A model generated the notes under the pieces. That model was given only the letters and a program-made list of their open reading frames with translations. It did no database searches and was not told the DNA's origin. A DNA stretch of 12,482 nt, taken from positions 1 through 12,482 of the forward strand of contig CADCUZ010000055.1 in assembly GCA_902806015.1 (NCBI GenBank). Direction: 5' to 3'. Positions 1 through 6,434 of the stretch are shown here, piece after piece. The stretch comes from an uncultured Rubrobacteraceae bacterium. Lineage in GTDB: Bacteria > Actinomycetota > Rubrobacteria > Rubrobacterales > Rubrobacteraceae. The position numbers were made by a program, and so were the translations under genes. The first letter of the stretch is position 1, and each line of letters opens with the position of its first letter.

Positions 1-167
1 CCGCGTTCCATTCTTCAGGGCGTAGAGGATCGCGAACTTTATGTGCGCTAGGCCAAGAAGCCTCCATGTCTGTGCATAAGAAACCGTCCTGTTTAGGATC
101 GGGGCCATCCGAACTTCCGAGAATACCCTTCTCCACACTCGGGTGCATAGCGTAGGATGGGCGGAGG
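1..167. other. Left-edge non-coding stretch, possible gene fragment
   Basis: I see no supported gene here. On the minus strand a frame stays open from an ATG at 108 to the window edge and would read MAPILNRTVSYAQTW and onward. A second overlapping minus frame from 146 is also open to the edge, so openness alone proves little. Neither matches a family I recognise. The stretch could be the start of a minus-strand gene outside the window or decayed sequence, in keeping with the broken gene next to it. Confidence 0.2.
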
Positions 168-726
168 ATGAAGGCGTATCCTACGCTACACATCGAGCGG
201 CTGATCCTTCGGGAGTTCACGCCGGAGGACGCACCGAGGCAGAACAGCTCAGCGGGGCATGGGAGGTTGCCCGCACGTTGCTGGTCGTCGCGCATCCTTT
301 GGAGGAAGGGTGGGCGGAGCGGTTCATAGATGACTCCCGCCGAGCCATCGAGGCAGGCGAGAGCGTCAGCTTCGCCGTGGTGCTGCGGGAGGTAAGCCAG
401 CTGGTGGGCGACGTCTTGCTGAAACTGAACCCCCGCGACGACAACGGGGAGACCTGGCCCACTTCGTGGGCGTACCTTACTGGGGACAGGGGTACGCCAC
501 TGAGACCGTGAAGGAGGTCGTACGCCACGGATTCGAGGAGCTAGGGCTGCACCGCATTCACTCTGACCACTCCGGGAGCAACCCCGCTTCGGGAAAGGTC
601 ATGCGGTAGGTCGGGATGAGTCATGAGGGCACCCGGCCAGAGCACTACAAGACGCGGGAAGCCTACGAGAACCGGGTAGACTACGGGCTACTGGCTCGTG
701 ACTGGCGCAAGCTCAAACGGAAGTAG
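168..726 (+). pseudogene. Broken GNAT-family N-acetyltransferase (RimJ/RimL-like)
   Basis: Pieced together across three frames this gives a nearly full-length GNAT acetyltransferase of about 185 residues, of the kind that moves an acetyl group from acetyl-CoA to a protein N-terminus or small amine. Frame one, from the ATG at 168, begins MKAYPTLHIERLILREFTPE, the usual start of this subfamily. Around 228-245 homology passes to a second frame (GAWEVARTLL to LKLNPRDDNGE). Around 450 it passes to a third frame, which carries the acetyl-CoA loop WGQGYATE and then FEELGLHRIHSDH. That last frame has an in-frame TAG at 607-609, inside what should read VMRKVGM, before ending at 724-726. Two frameshifts plus a stop make it inactive. 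The GGAGG before the ATG has no spacer. Sequencing error could explain one lesion but hardly all three. Confidence 0.8.
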
Positions 727-759
727 CCCGCATCGAGCTTCTTAGAACCCACTTTGGCC

Positions 760-820
760 GAACGTCTTGGAACCCCGTACGGGCGACGTTCCGACAAGGC
801 CTTCGGGGCGAAGCCCGAAG
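760..820 (+). other. Hairpin-forming segment upstream of the DUF2795 gene
   Basis: Two inverted repeats lie side by side. The first pairs GAACGTC (760-766) with GACGTTC (785-791) and encloses the 10-bp palindrome CCCGTACGGG (774-783). The second is a 7-bp stem, CTTCGGG (801-807) with CCCGAAG (814-820), around a 6-nt loop. No U-run follows. They could be the terminator region of the dead upstream gene or an operator near the downstream promoter. Neither role is shown. Confidence 0.35.
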
Positions 821-857
821 AACGATCCGAGGCGAGAGTCGGGCTACCACGCCGCGG

Positions 858-863
858 TATCAT
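858..863 (+). promoter_or_regulatory. Candidate -10 box TATCAT for the DUF2795 gene
   Basis: TATCAT matches the -10 consensus at 5 of 6 positions and would start transcription near 870, giving a leader of about 30 nt before the GTG at 901 that includes the AGGAGG at 886-891. No convincing -35 hexamer is visible 16-18 nt upstream (AGAGTC at 835-840). Confidence 0.35.
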
Positions 864-900
864 GATGCCAAAGCGATCGGCCAAGAGGAGGCGAAGGAGC

Positions 901-1107
901 GTGGATTTCTTGAGGAAGCGCCTGCCCGCCCAGGTGGGCAGGTACCTGGAGGGCGTCGAGTTCCCGGCCCGCAAGGAGGATCTGCTCGGCAGGCTGGAGC
1001 GCAACGGGGTGCCAAGCCCGGTCCTCGGCCAGCTGCGCAAGAGGCTGCCGGAGGGCGAGTACCGCGGCCCCCAGGACGTCTTGTCGGCCCTGCGACGGGG
1101 GCGTTAG
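901..1107 (+). CDS. DUF2795 family small protein
   Basis: A 68-residue protein whose middle, YLEGVEFPARKEDLL followed by a short helix and LPEGEYRGPQDVLSAL, is the DUF2795 pattern: a tyrosine/glycine start, FPA, a helix, a proline-acidic turn, then a final valine/alanine-rich helix. The family is common in actinobacteria, usually 60-70 residues, and has no established biochemical role. I place the start at GTG 901 because AGGAGG at 886-891 lies 9 nt upstream and the length then fits the family. The frame is also open from ATG 862 or 865, which would add a basic tail (PKRSAKRRRR) that is probably just the translated ribosome-binding site. The stop codon lies inside the downstream hairpin. The family call is firmer than the start. 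Confidence 0.78.
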   Translation: MDFLRKRLPAQVGRYLEGVEFPARKEDLLGRLERNGVPSPVLGQLRKRLPEGEYRGPQDVLSALRRGR

Positions 1108-1146
1108 CCGGGCCCCGCGGCCGTCTGGGGTCTCCCGCGGGCTAAC
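1103..1146 (+). terminator. Terminator-like hairpin after the DUF2795 gene
   Basis: GTTAGCC (1103-1109) pairs perfectly with GGCTAAC (1140-1146), and the very G/C-rich interior can pair further (CCCC 1113-1116 with GGGG 1127-1130). The stop codon TAG is in the left arm. The sequence after it lacks a real U-tract, which is common in high-GC actinobacteria, so termination is likely but not certain. Confidence 0.5.
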
Positions 1147-1424
1147 TTCCCCCAAGGTTCCATAAGGGCCAAAGAAGCCGAAGCGCGCAGAACGCCCCTT
1201 GCAAGCAGTTTGGTGAGCGAGCCCTGAGCGCGTAAGAGCTAGACCACCATAAGTTCCAATTCGGAGGTTCTCCCGGCACGTCGGGTGCGGAACATGAGCC
1301 CAACCTGGTACGTACTTTCTGGTTTACGTAACCGTCTGCCTCTAGCCCAACCACGCGCCCCTACCAGAGCCGTCTCACTGTGGCGTGGGCCGCTGCACGC
1401 TCCTTTCTCTTTAGGCTCTCGCAA

Positions 1425-1550
1425 ATGCTGGACACTCGGCGCCCTTACGGGTTAGCAGCGTGCGGAACGTCAGCCGAGGCGGTTTCGTACCTTTCGCTCG
1501 CCATCTGGGCGACCATTGACGCCTACCTCGTCGCGAAACGCAACAACTAG
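1425..1550 (+). pseudogene. Possible remnant of a small membrane protein
   Basis: A 41-codon reading frame whose C-terminal part, AVSYLSLAIWATIDAYLVAKR, looks like the end of a TM2-like small membrane protein: one hydrophobic helix followed by a D-A-Y-x-x-A-K-R tail. The preceding residues show no homology I can see, there is no clear ribosome-binding site, and the frame is also open back to a TAA near 1330 without another start. I read it as the surviving 3' end of a decayed gene, but a chance ORF is quite possible. Confidence 0.22.
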
Positions 1551-1565
1551 AGGTACGGGTTGGGG

Positions 1566-1571
1566 TAAGAT
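1566..1571 (+). promoter_or_regulatory. -10 box TAAGAT, leaderless start for the 63-residue protein
   Basis: TAAGAT lies 6 nt before the ATG at 1578, so transcription would start at or next to the A of the start codon. No Shine-Dalgarno sequence is visible at this start. The same geometry recurs at 3021-3026 and 3180-3185 in this window. No good -35 is present (ACAACT at 1543-1548). Confidence 0.5.
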
Positions 1572-1577
1572 CCGGGA

Positions 1578-1769
1578 ATGGACGAACGTGACCTGCTGAC
1601 CCTCCAAAGCGCCGTTACCGCCATGGAGGAGGCCGCCTCCGCCGTGGCCCGCGAGGTGGAGCGCGACCGCCTGCGCGAGACCTCCCTCGCCCGCCTCGCC
1701 ACCGTAGAAGCCGAGCTAAACCGCAGCCGCATCACGGTGGAGAAGATCATCAAGGAGGAGACGAGGTAA
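1578..1769 (+). CDS. Small helical hypothetical protein, 63 residues
   Basis: I do not recognise this family. The protein begins MDERDLLTLQSAVTAMEEAA and is entirely charged and heptad-like, with alanine and leucine at regular spacing and many Glu/Arg pairs. A single long amphipathic helix or coiled coil is the likely fold. It has no signal peptide, membrane segment or cysteine. Codons show the strong G/C third-position bias of the well-supported neighbours, which supports real coding. The ATG at 1578 follows a -10-like TAAGAT by 6 nt, suggesting leaderless translation. It converges on the marP-like gene with only 95 bp between stops. A dimerising regulator or structural accessory is conceivable but unsupported. 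Confidence 0.6.
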   Translation: MDERDLLTLQSAVTAMEEAASAVAREVERDRLRETSLARLATVEAELNRSRITVEKIIKEETR

Positions 1770-1804
1770 AAAGGTTTCAGCCGTCAGGTGAGGTCGTCTC
1801 GCAA

Positions 1805-1839
1805 TGCGGCCGTTGTCCGGGCAACGGGGTCCGGACGCA
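1805..1839. terminator. Hairpin between convergent genes (possible bidirectional terminator)
   Basis: Two mutually exclusive stems share sequence: CCGTTG (1810-1815) with CAACGG (1822-1827), and GTCCGG (1815-1820) with CCGGAC (1831-1836). The latter can be extended by TGCG/CGCA at the outer ends (1805-1808 and 1836-1839, sharing the C at 1836). The element sits in the 95-bp gap between two converging genes, so it could stop transcription from either side. There is no U-run in either direction. Confidence 0.4.
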
Positions 1840-1864
1840 TCCTCTTATGCCTGAGGCCTGAAGC

Positions 1865-3013
1865 CTAATTCGCGCATCCTCCGGTGCTCACCGGTGCTGT
1901 ACGTCCGGCGGCGAGGTCCAGGTGGCGCCGGACCAACTGGGAGGGGATACCGTAGCCGGCGTTGCTCGAGTCGGCGCGGCTGGCGAAGATGGTGGAAACG
2001 ACCCCGCCGTCGGCGTTGACGGCGGGGCCGCCCGAGTTGCCGGGGCGGACAAAGACGCGGAAGCCGGTAACGACCCGTTCGACCGGGCCCCCGTTATAGG
2101 CGTCGCCGAAGGTCACGCGCTTGGTCTCCCCGGTCCGGGCGGGGCGCACGTCGAGCGGGCCGTTCTGGGGGAATCCAATCACGGCCGCCGCCTCGCCCAC
2201 GCGGGGGAACGCGAGGGGGATGGGGGAAAGGCCGAGCCTCCTGACGCGCAGGACGGCGACGTCGTTTTTTTCGTCAAAGAGGACGACCTGCGCTCGCAGG
2301 CTACGACCCACGCCCCGGGGCTGCACCCTCGTCACGGCCTCGCCGGCGACGACGTGGGCGTTGGTAACGACGAGGTTTCTCGCGGCGACCCAGCCGGAGC
2401 CCTCTACACCGTAGCCACAGGCCACGCCGGTCACGCGCACGGTCTTCGTGGCCGCGGCCCGCACTTCGGGGTCGGAGACGATGCCCTTATCCGGTGGTGC
2501 CACGTCGGGGTCTGGGCCTCGGAGCTCGGGCAGCGGGTCGAGTTCAACGACCGCACGGGTGAGCATCCCGGTGGGCATCCGCTCGTTGAGGGAGCGCAAG
2601 ATCCTCGAGTCCTCGACGACCGGTTGGAGCCCGGCGAGTGGTGGGGACTGCAGGGCGAGGCCCCCCACGGCCCAAACCAAGACCAGCGAGAGCGCGAGAC
2701 CAAGGGCCCCGCCCCCGAGGCCGTCCAGGGCCACCGAAGCCGGGCCCGTGAGCCGGTTCCGCAGGGAGCCCCCGACGACGCGGGCCAGGATCTCCCCGAG
2801 CGCGGCGAAGGCCAGGATGCCGATAAGGGTGATGCCGAGGCGGTAGGTCGGGTTGCCCCCGTCCGGCGCGAGCGACGGCGCTATCCTGGACCCGACCGAG
2901 GCCCCGACCACGACCCCCACAAGCGAGAAGACGCCCACCAGAAACCCGGTGCGCGCGCCGCGCAGCACCGCCAAAAACACGAAGAGCGCTATGACCAGGT
3001 CGAGTGCCGCCAT
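1865..3013 (-). CDS. marP: MarP-like membrane-anchored serine protease (CvpA-type membrane domain plus trypsin-like domain)
   Basis: A 382-residue protein with four membrane helices (about 6-19, 23-41, 59-82, 99-122) of the CvpA type, a linker, and an extracytoplasmic chymotrypsin-fold protease domain from about 195. The triad is visible: His220 in TNAHVV, Asp251 in KNDVAVLRV, Ser327 in RPGNSGGPA. Cys199 at the start of the protease domain and Cys380 three residues from the end match the disulfide that stabilises Mycobacterium tuberculosis MarP, a periplasmic protease needed for acid resistance and cell-wall hydrolase processing. Equivalent substrates here are unknown. The start at 3013 is chosen because TAAAAT ends 7 nt upstream and [13 protein letters not shown] opens directly into the first helix. 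The frame is open further upstream (GTG eight codons earlier), but that sequence is proline/arginine-rich and lies in the promoter region. It is divergent from rlmN. Confidence 0.88.
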   Translation of the reverse strand: MAALDLVIALFVFLAVLRGARTGFLVGVFSLVGVVVGASVGSRIAPSLAPDGGNPTYRLGITLIGILAFAALGEILARVVGGSLRNRLTGPASVALDGLGGGALGLALSLVLVWAVGGLALQSPPLAGLQPVVEDSRILRSLNERMPTGMLTRAVVELDPLPELRGPDPDVAPPDKGIVSDPEVRAAATKTVRVTGVACGYGVEGSGWVAARNLVVTNAHVVAGEAVTRVQPRGVGRSLRAQVVLFDEKNDVAVLRVRRLGLSPIPLAFPRVGEAAAVIGFPQNGPLDVRPARTGETKRVTFGDAYNGGPVERVVTGFRVFVRPGNSGGPAVNADGGVVSTIFASRADSSNAGYGIPSQLVRRHLDLAAGRTAPVSTGGCAN

Positions 3014-3020
3014 CCGCAAG

Positions 3021-3026
3021 ATTTTA
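3021..3026 (-). promoter_or_regulatory. -10 box TAAAAT, leaderless start for the marP-like gene
   Basis: Read on the minus strand, TAAAAT is followed by 7 nt and then the ATG at 3013, placing the transcription start at the initiation codon. No Shine-Dalgarno sequence precedes the ATG. The -35 region (GCGCGA around 3049-3044) does not resemble consensus. Confidence 0.5.
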
Positions 3027-3115
3027 CTCTTTGGCACGCCGCCTCGCGCCGCTGAAAAGGCCGTCTCCGGCGGCCCACAGCCAGGCGGTGGGTTCGCCGA
3101 CCTCGAAAGAAAACC

Positions 3116-3151
3116 GCCCGCCGAAAGCGGAGGCCGCGGGGCGCGGCGGGC
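3116..3151. repeat. Inverted repeat in the marP/rlmN divergent promoter region
   Basis: GCCCGCCG (3116-3123) and CGGCGGGC (3144-3151) are perfect 8-bp arms separated by 20 nt, just upstream of the rlmN -10 box. They could be an operator for a regulator acting on rlmN, or a chance product of the very high G/C content. Confidence 0.25.
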
Positions 3152-3179
3152 TGACAAGTCGGCCGGGGTGTTGGCCCGG

Positions 3180-3185
3180 TATAAT
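3180..3185 (+). promoter_or_regulatory. -10 box TATAAT, leaderless start for rlmN
   Basis: A perfect consensus TATAAT is followed by 7 nt (CCTGTCC) and the ATG at 3193, so the mRNA should begin at or next to the start codon. CTGACA at 3151-3156 resembles a -35 hexamer but is 23 nt away, too far for standard spacing, so the promoter may rely on its -10 element or an activator. Confidence 0.65.
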
Positions 3186-3192
3186 CCTGTCC

Positions 3193-4242
3193 ATGAGGGC
3201 CGCCGAGTTTTTGCCGGAAGTAAAGAAGACGCTCGAGGAGAGCGGTGAGCCGGGCTACCGTCTGGGCCAGGCTTACGCCGCCCTGTCGGTCTCCCTGATT
3301 CGGGATTGGGAGGAGGCGACGAGCCTGCCGAAGGGCCTGCGCGACGCCCTGAACGAGGCCGCGCCCGCGGCGGTCCTCGACCTGCAGAACGCCTCCCGGG
3401 CCACAGACGGAACGAGGAAGTACCTGTTCCGCACCTGCGACGGCCACGCTATAGAGACCGTCGTGATCCCGGAGAAGGGCCGGCACACCGTCTGCATCTC
3501 GACGCAAGTCGGCTGCGCGATGGGGTGCAAGTTTTGCGCGACGGGGCTGCTCGGGATCAAGAGGAACCTGAATGCGCGCGAGATCGCCGAGCAGGTCCTC
3601 GTCGCCGCGCGCGACATCGCCCCCGAGAGGGTCTCAAACGTCGTCGTGATGGGGATGGGCGAGCCGATGCTGAACTACAATGAGACCGTAAAGGCACTCA
3701 GGGTGCTGAACGACGGGGACGGGTTCGGGCTGGCCGCGCGGCACATCGCAGTCTCGACGAGCGGTCTTGTGGACAAGATCCGGCGTTTCGCGGACGAGCC
3801 GGAGCAGTTTCATCTGGCGATCTCTCTGCACACCCCTTTCGGGGACGAGCGCCAGGAGATCATGCCCGTCGCGGCCCGCCACTCTATCCCAGAGCTCATG
3901 GACGCCGCCCGCTACTACGTCGACGCGACCCGTCGCAAGCTTTTTTTCGAGTACACCCTGCTCGCCGGCGTGAACGACCAGCCCCGCCACGTAGAGGCGC
4001 TGGCGAAACTCCTTGACCACCCCCTCTACCACCTGAACCTTCTCCGCTTCAACTGGACGGACACCGGCTTCTCCGCAACCAGCAAGGGGGACGCCAGAGC
4101 GTTTTTGCGCTACGCGAGGGAGCTGGGACTCTCGGCGACGCTGCGGCCGAGCCGGGGCCAGGATATAGACGCCGCCTGCGGCCAGCTCGCCGCGAAGGAC
4201 CTGCGCGGCCGTCCGGCCATCCCGATGCTCTCCCGACCTTGA
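3193..4242 (+). CDS. rlmN: 23S rRNA (adenine2503-C2)-methyltransferase / tRNA A37 methyltransferase RlmN
   Basis: A radical-SAM methyltransferase of 349 residues that methylates C2 of A2503 in 23S rRNA and, in studied species, A37 of some tRNAs, affecting the ribosome exit tunnel and decoding. The iron-sulfur cluster cysteines are C108, C112 and C115 ([12 protein letters not shown]). C329 in DIDAACGQL corresponds to the methyl-carrying cysteine (C355 in E. coli) and C101 to the resolving one (C118). The SAM-binding GEP motif is at 156-158 (MGEPMLNY), and the AISLHTP segment and LNLLRFN strand are present. Length is normal. The start at 3193 is set by the consensus TATAAT 7 nt upstream; the frame is open for 63 codons further upstream but that sequence has no homology. 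It overlaps the next gene by 4 nt (TTGA), so rlmN leads a three-gene unit. Cfr is a less likely alternative. Confidence 0.95.
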   Translation: MRAAEFLPEVKKTLEESGEPGYRLGQAYAALSVSLIRDWEEATSLPKGLRDALNEAAPAAVLDLQNASRATDGTRKYLFRTCDGHAIETVVIPEKGRHTVCISTQVGCAMGCKFCATGLLGIKRNLNAREIAEQVLVAARDIAPERVSNVVVMGMGEPMLNYNETVKALRVLNDGDGFGLAARHIAVSTSGLVDKIRRFADEPEQFHLAISLHTPFGDERQEIMPVAARHSIPELMDAARYYVDATRRKLFFEYTLLAGVNDQPRHVEALAKLLDHPLYHLNLLRFNWTDTGFSATSKGDARAFLRYARELGLSATLRPSRGQDIDAACGQLAAKDLRGRPAIPMLSRP

Positions 4243-4718
4243 AGGACGAGCCTTCGGAGAGGTTGGATCCGCGAGCGAAAGCCGTGTGGAGGATCTCGGG
4301 TGCCCTGAACATGCTTCCGCTCCTGGCCGGGGCTGGGTTCGGCAGCTTCGTTCTGCTTAGGTGGGTCGAGGCTTCGGTCTTTATAGCGGTACTCCCCGTC
4401 CTCGCCTGGCTCGCGTTGGCGGTCCTCTCCGTGGTTGTCGCCCCCGGGGTGCGGTGGCGGCGGTGGCGGTATGAGATCCGGCCGGACGAGGTGGACCTGC
4501 AACGCGGGATCTGGTGGGTAAGCCGGACGCTGGTGCCCCTGGCCCGCATCCAGCACGTGGACACCCGCCAGGGACCCTTGCAGCGGCGCTACGGGCTCTC
4601 GACCGTCGTCTTCCACACGGCGGCCGGGCCGAACCAGATCCCCGAGCTCTCCACCCCCATCGCCGCGCAAGCCCGCGACCGCATCGCGGACCTCACCAGG
4701 GAGCAGGATGAGCTCTGA
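4239..4718 (+). CDS. YdbS-like membrane protein with one bacterial PH domain (bPH2)
   Basis: A 159-residue protein with two membrane helices (about 23-41 and 46-68), then a cytosolic bPH2 (DUF304) domain from about 74 to 155. The typical signature [20 protein letters not shown] is at 101-120 and the IPELS segment at 134-138. In Bacillus subtilis the ydbST pair belongs to the sigma-W envelope-stress regulon and contributes to resistance against bacteriocin-like antimicrobials. The molecular mechanism is not known, and the role here is inferred by similarity. The start is a TTG at 4239 whose last two bases fall in the rlmN stop codon (overlap TTGA), so translation is probably coupled; no Shine-Dalgarno sequence is visible. 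A TTG at 4263 in the same frame is less likely. The 3' end overlaps the ydbT-like gene by 11 nt. Confidence 0.85.
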   Translation: MKDEPSERLDPRAKAVWRISGALNMLPLLAGAGFGSFVLLRWVEASVFIAVLPVLAWLALAVLSVVVAPGVRWRRWRYEIRPDEVDLQRGIWWVSRTLVPLARIQHVDTRQGPLQRRYGLSTVVFHTAAGPNQIPELSTPIAAQARDRIADLTREQDEL

Positions 4719-6198
4719 GGCGGACCCCCATCTCCGCCTGCACCCGGCGGCGATGATCATCAACGCCCTCAAATCGGTCCGGCGCCTGGTGAGCGCCTCG
4801 GCCCTGCCGGGGCTATTCGTTCTCTTCAGCCAGGGTCTGAGCCCGCTCACGATAGCCCTCGTCCTGCTGGGCGGCCTCCTACTGATCGTTCTGGCGGCGC
4901 TCTGGGGATTCCTCTCCTGGAGGGCGACGACCTACGGGGTGGTCGGGGGCGCCTTCCGGTTGCGGCAGGGCGTCTTCCAGAAAAACGAACGGACGATACC
5001 GCTGGAGCACGTCCAATCTGTGGACACGGTGCAGGGGCTGGTCCAGAGGGTCTTCGGCGTCTACGAGGTGCGCGTAGAGACGGCGGGAGGCGGCGCGAGC
5101 GAGCCGGATGCCCCGCTGCCGGCGCTCGGCCGCGGGGCGACGGAGGCGCTGCGGCGCGAGATCGAAAATTCAAGGAGAGAGCCCATCGGCGCCGAAGAGG
5201 AGACGTCCGTGCCTGACGTACTGCGGCGGCTGTCCACGCGGGACCTGCTGGTCGCGGGCGCCACGAGCGGCCAGATCGGCGTTGTCCTCTCCCTCCTCGC
5301 CGTCGGCAGTCAGGTCTTCGACGAGTTCTTTTCGGAGGCTTTTTTCCGCAACCTCGTCGAGTCGCTGGCGCCGAACGCCTTGATCCTGGCGCTGATATTC
5401 GTCCCCGCGGTCGCGCTCGTCGCGTGGCTGCTCGCCATCGCCGGCACGGTGCTGGCCCACTTCGGCTTCACCCTCTCCCGCGAGGGGGACTTCCTGCACA
5501 TCAAGCGCGGCCTCCTGGAGCGGCGAGAAGCCACGATCCCGCTCGGGCGCATCCAGGCCGTCCGGATCTCCGAGGGTTTCCTGCGCCAGCCCTTCGGCCT
5601 TGCCTCCCTGCGCGTAGAGAGCGCCGGCTACGGCGAGGACGCGGGGGTCTCGGCGGTCATGTTCCCGCTCCTGCCCCTTCAAGAGGTTCAGGCGCTGCTT
5701 CGCGCGGCCGCCCCCGAGTTCGCCGTCTCCCCAACCCTGAAGCCGCTGCCACGCCGCGCCCTTCGCCGCTACGTCTTCCGGGCCTGCGTACCCGCCCTGG
5801 TCCTGGCCGCCGCGGGCGCGCTGGTCTCGGTCCTGGTCTTCGATGCCTCCTTCGGTCTCCTGGCGGTCGGGCTGGTGCCGCCCTTCGCCCTCTACGGCTG
5901 GCTGCGTTTCCGGGACGCGGGGTGGGCGTTGGCGGACGACCGTCTCGTGGTGCGGTGGCGGCGTCTCGCCCGCGTAACCGCCGTGGCGTCCCGGCGCAGG
6001 CTCCAGTCGCGCAGCGTCTTGCAGAGCCCCTTCCAGCGGCACCTCCGGCTCGCCACCTTCGGGACCGAGGTCGCCTCGGGTATCGGAGGTTCGGCACTGG
6101 AGGTAACGGACCTGGGCTTGGACGACGCAAGGTACCTGGCCGAGGTGTTATCCGCGCGGGCCGACCTACAAAGGGCTCGGGAGGGGTCGCCCCCGTAG
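4708..6198 (+). CDS. YdbT-like membrane protein with repeated bacterial PH domains
   Basis: A 496-residue membrane protein built from three units of paired helices plus bPH2 domain, about the same length as B. subtilis YdbT. Membrane segments lie near 32-69, 187-250 and 357-398. The PH domains are about 72-150 (EHVQSVDTVQGLVQRVFG), 248-332 (GRIQAVRISEGFLRQPFG) and 402-480 (SRRRLQSRSVLQSPFQR). The third is more diverged. The repeated Q-[SA]-V/[SR]-P-F pattern in the three units shows internal duplication. The ATG at 4708 follows AGGGAG (4698-4703) and overlaps the upstream gene by 11 nt, so the two are made together and probably form a complex. Function is inferred from the ydbST pair: envelope-stress or antimicrobial tolerance. 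The stop is TAG at 6196-6198, followed by a G/C-rich hairpin-prone stretch near 6220-6240. Confidence 0.87.
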   Translation: MSSEADPHLRLHPAAMIINALKSVRRLVSASALPGLFVLFSQGLSPLTIALVLLGGLLLIVLAALWGFLSWRATTYGVVGGAFRLRQGVFQKNERTIPLEHVQSVDTVQGLVQRVFGVYEVRVETAGGGASEPDAPLPALGRGATEALRREIENSRREPIGAEEETSVPDVLRRLSTRDLLVAGATSGQIGVVLSLLAVGSQVFDEFFSEAFFRNLVESLAPNALILALIFVPAVALVAWLLAIAGTVLAHFGFTLSREGDFLHIKRGLLERREATIPLGRIQAVRISEGFLRQPFGLASLRVESAGYGEDAGVSAVMFPLLPLQEVQALLRAAAPEFAVSPTLKPLPRRALRRYVFRACVPALVLAAAGALVSVLVFDASFGLLAVGLVPPFALYGWLRFRDAGWALADDRLVVRWRRLARVTAVASRRRLQSRSVLQSPFQRHLRLATFGTEVASGIGGSALEVTDLGLDDARYLAEVLSARADLQRAREGSPP

Positions 6199-6299
6199 GC
6201 TGGACGCCAGCGGAAGCCTCGCCGCGGCCCCGCGGGGAGCCCGACGACGAGGCCCTGGGCAGGTATCGTCCTCACGAGCCTTCTTCCGCGCCGCGTCAG

Positions 6300-6310
6300 T
6301 ATAGTAATAT
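6300..6310 (+). promoter_or_regulatory. Candidate promoter for the trypsin-like gene
   Basis: TATAGT (6300-6305) and the adjoining TAATAT (6305-6310) form an A/T island in very G/C-rich DNA and each fits a -10 box. No good -35 is seen; TTCTTC at 6281-6286 is the nearest. Transcription from here would leave an untranslated leader of about 120 nt before the TTG at 6435. Confidence 0.45.
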
Positions 6311-6316
6311 TCCGTG

Positions 6317-6434
6317 CGACTAGAGGTGTGCCGGGATCTACCGCTGGTCGGTTCTGCGAGGGAGAACGGGCGAATCCCAGCCGCTTCTTAAAGGGAATAC
6401 GCATTTCGGTAAAGAGTCGAACGAGGGGACCGGT
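6317..6434 (+). other. Long 5' leader of the trypsin-like gene
   Basis: The leader contains GTTCT/AGAAC, a 5-bp stem around the loop GCGAGGG near 6352-6368, followed by GGGCGAATCCC. I compared it by eye with c-di-AMP (ydaO), c-di-GMP, cobalamin and TPP riboswitch core motifs and found no match. It may be a regulatory leader of another type or simply an untranslated region. Confidence 0.25.

Larger units (their letters stand above)
1147..1577. other. Intergenic region, about 430 bp, hairpin-rich, no clear gene
   Basis: No frame here has convincing coding character except the short possible ORF at 1425-1550. The stretch looks less G/C-rich than its neighbours. Paired elements include GTTCC (1253-1257) with GGAAC (1289-1293), enclosing GCAC/GTGC (1276-1279 and 1285-1288), and AGAGCC (1366-1371) with GGCTCT (1414-1419). 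On the minus strand, frames of 61 and 70 codons overlap at 1142-1424. Being mutually overlapping and unlike any family I know, they are not called. The region may be a decayed gene or hold a structured RNA. Confidence 0.3.

Noticed and set aside
1366..1419. Resemblance to a group II intron domain V (GAGCC ... hairpin)
   Set aside because: Only the GAGCCGT word fits; the catalytic triad, the paired GGTTC end and the bulge are absent.
1142..1424. Minus-strand frames of 61 and 70 codons in the intergenic region
   Set aside because: They overlap each other in different frames, have no ribosome-binding site or -10 box that I can see, and match no family I know.
1922..3055. Long plus-strand frame (377 codons) opposite the marP-like gene
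   Set aside because: It lies antisense to a protein with clear catalytic motifs; high G/C keeps shadow frames open. Its translation is low-complexity and has no recognisable domain.
3004..3192. N-terminal extension of RlmN by 63 residues
   Set aside because: The frame is open, but the extension spans the rlmN promoter TATAAT, has no homology, and is proline/arginine-rich. MRAAEFLPE at 3193 is the better start.
5170..6323. Long frames on both strands (290 codons minus at 5170-6042; 299 codons plus at 5424-6323) over the ydbT-like gene
   Set aside because: Both are shadows of a gene with three bPH2 domains. The translations are arginine/proline/glycine-rich with no domain.
6317..6434. Riboswitch in the trypsin leader
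   Set aside because: Core motifs of c-di-AMP, c-di-GMP, cobalamin and TPP riboswitches were looked for by eye and are not present.
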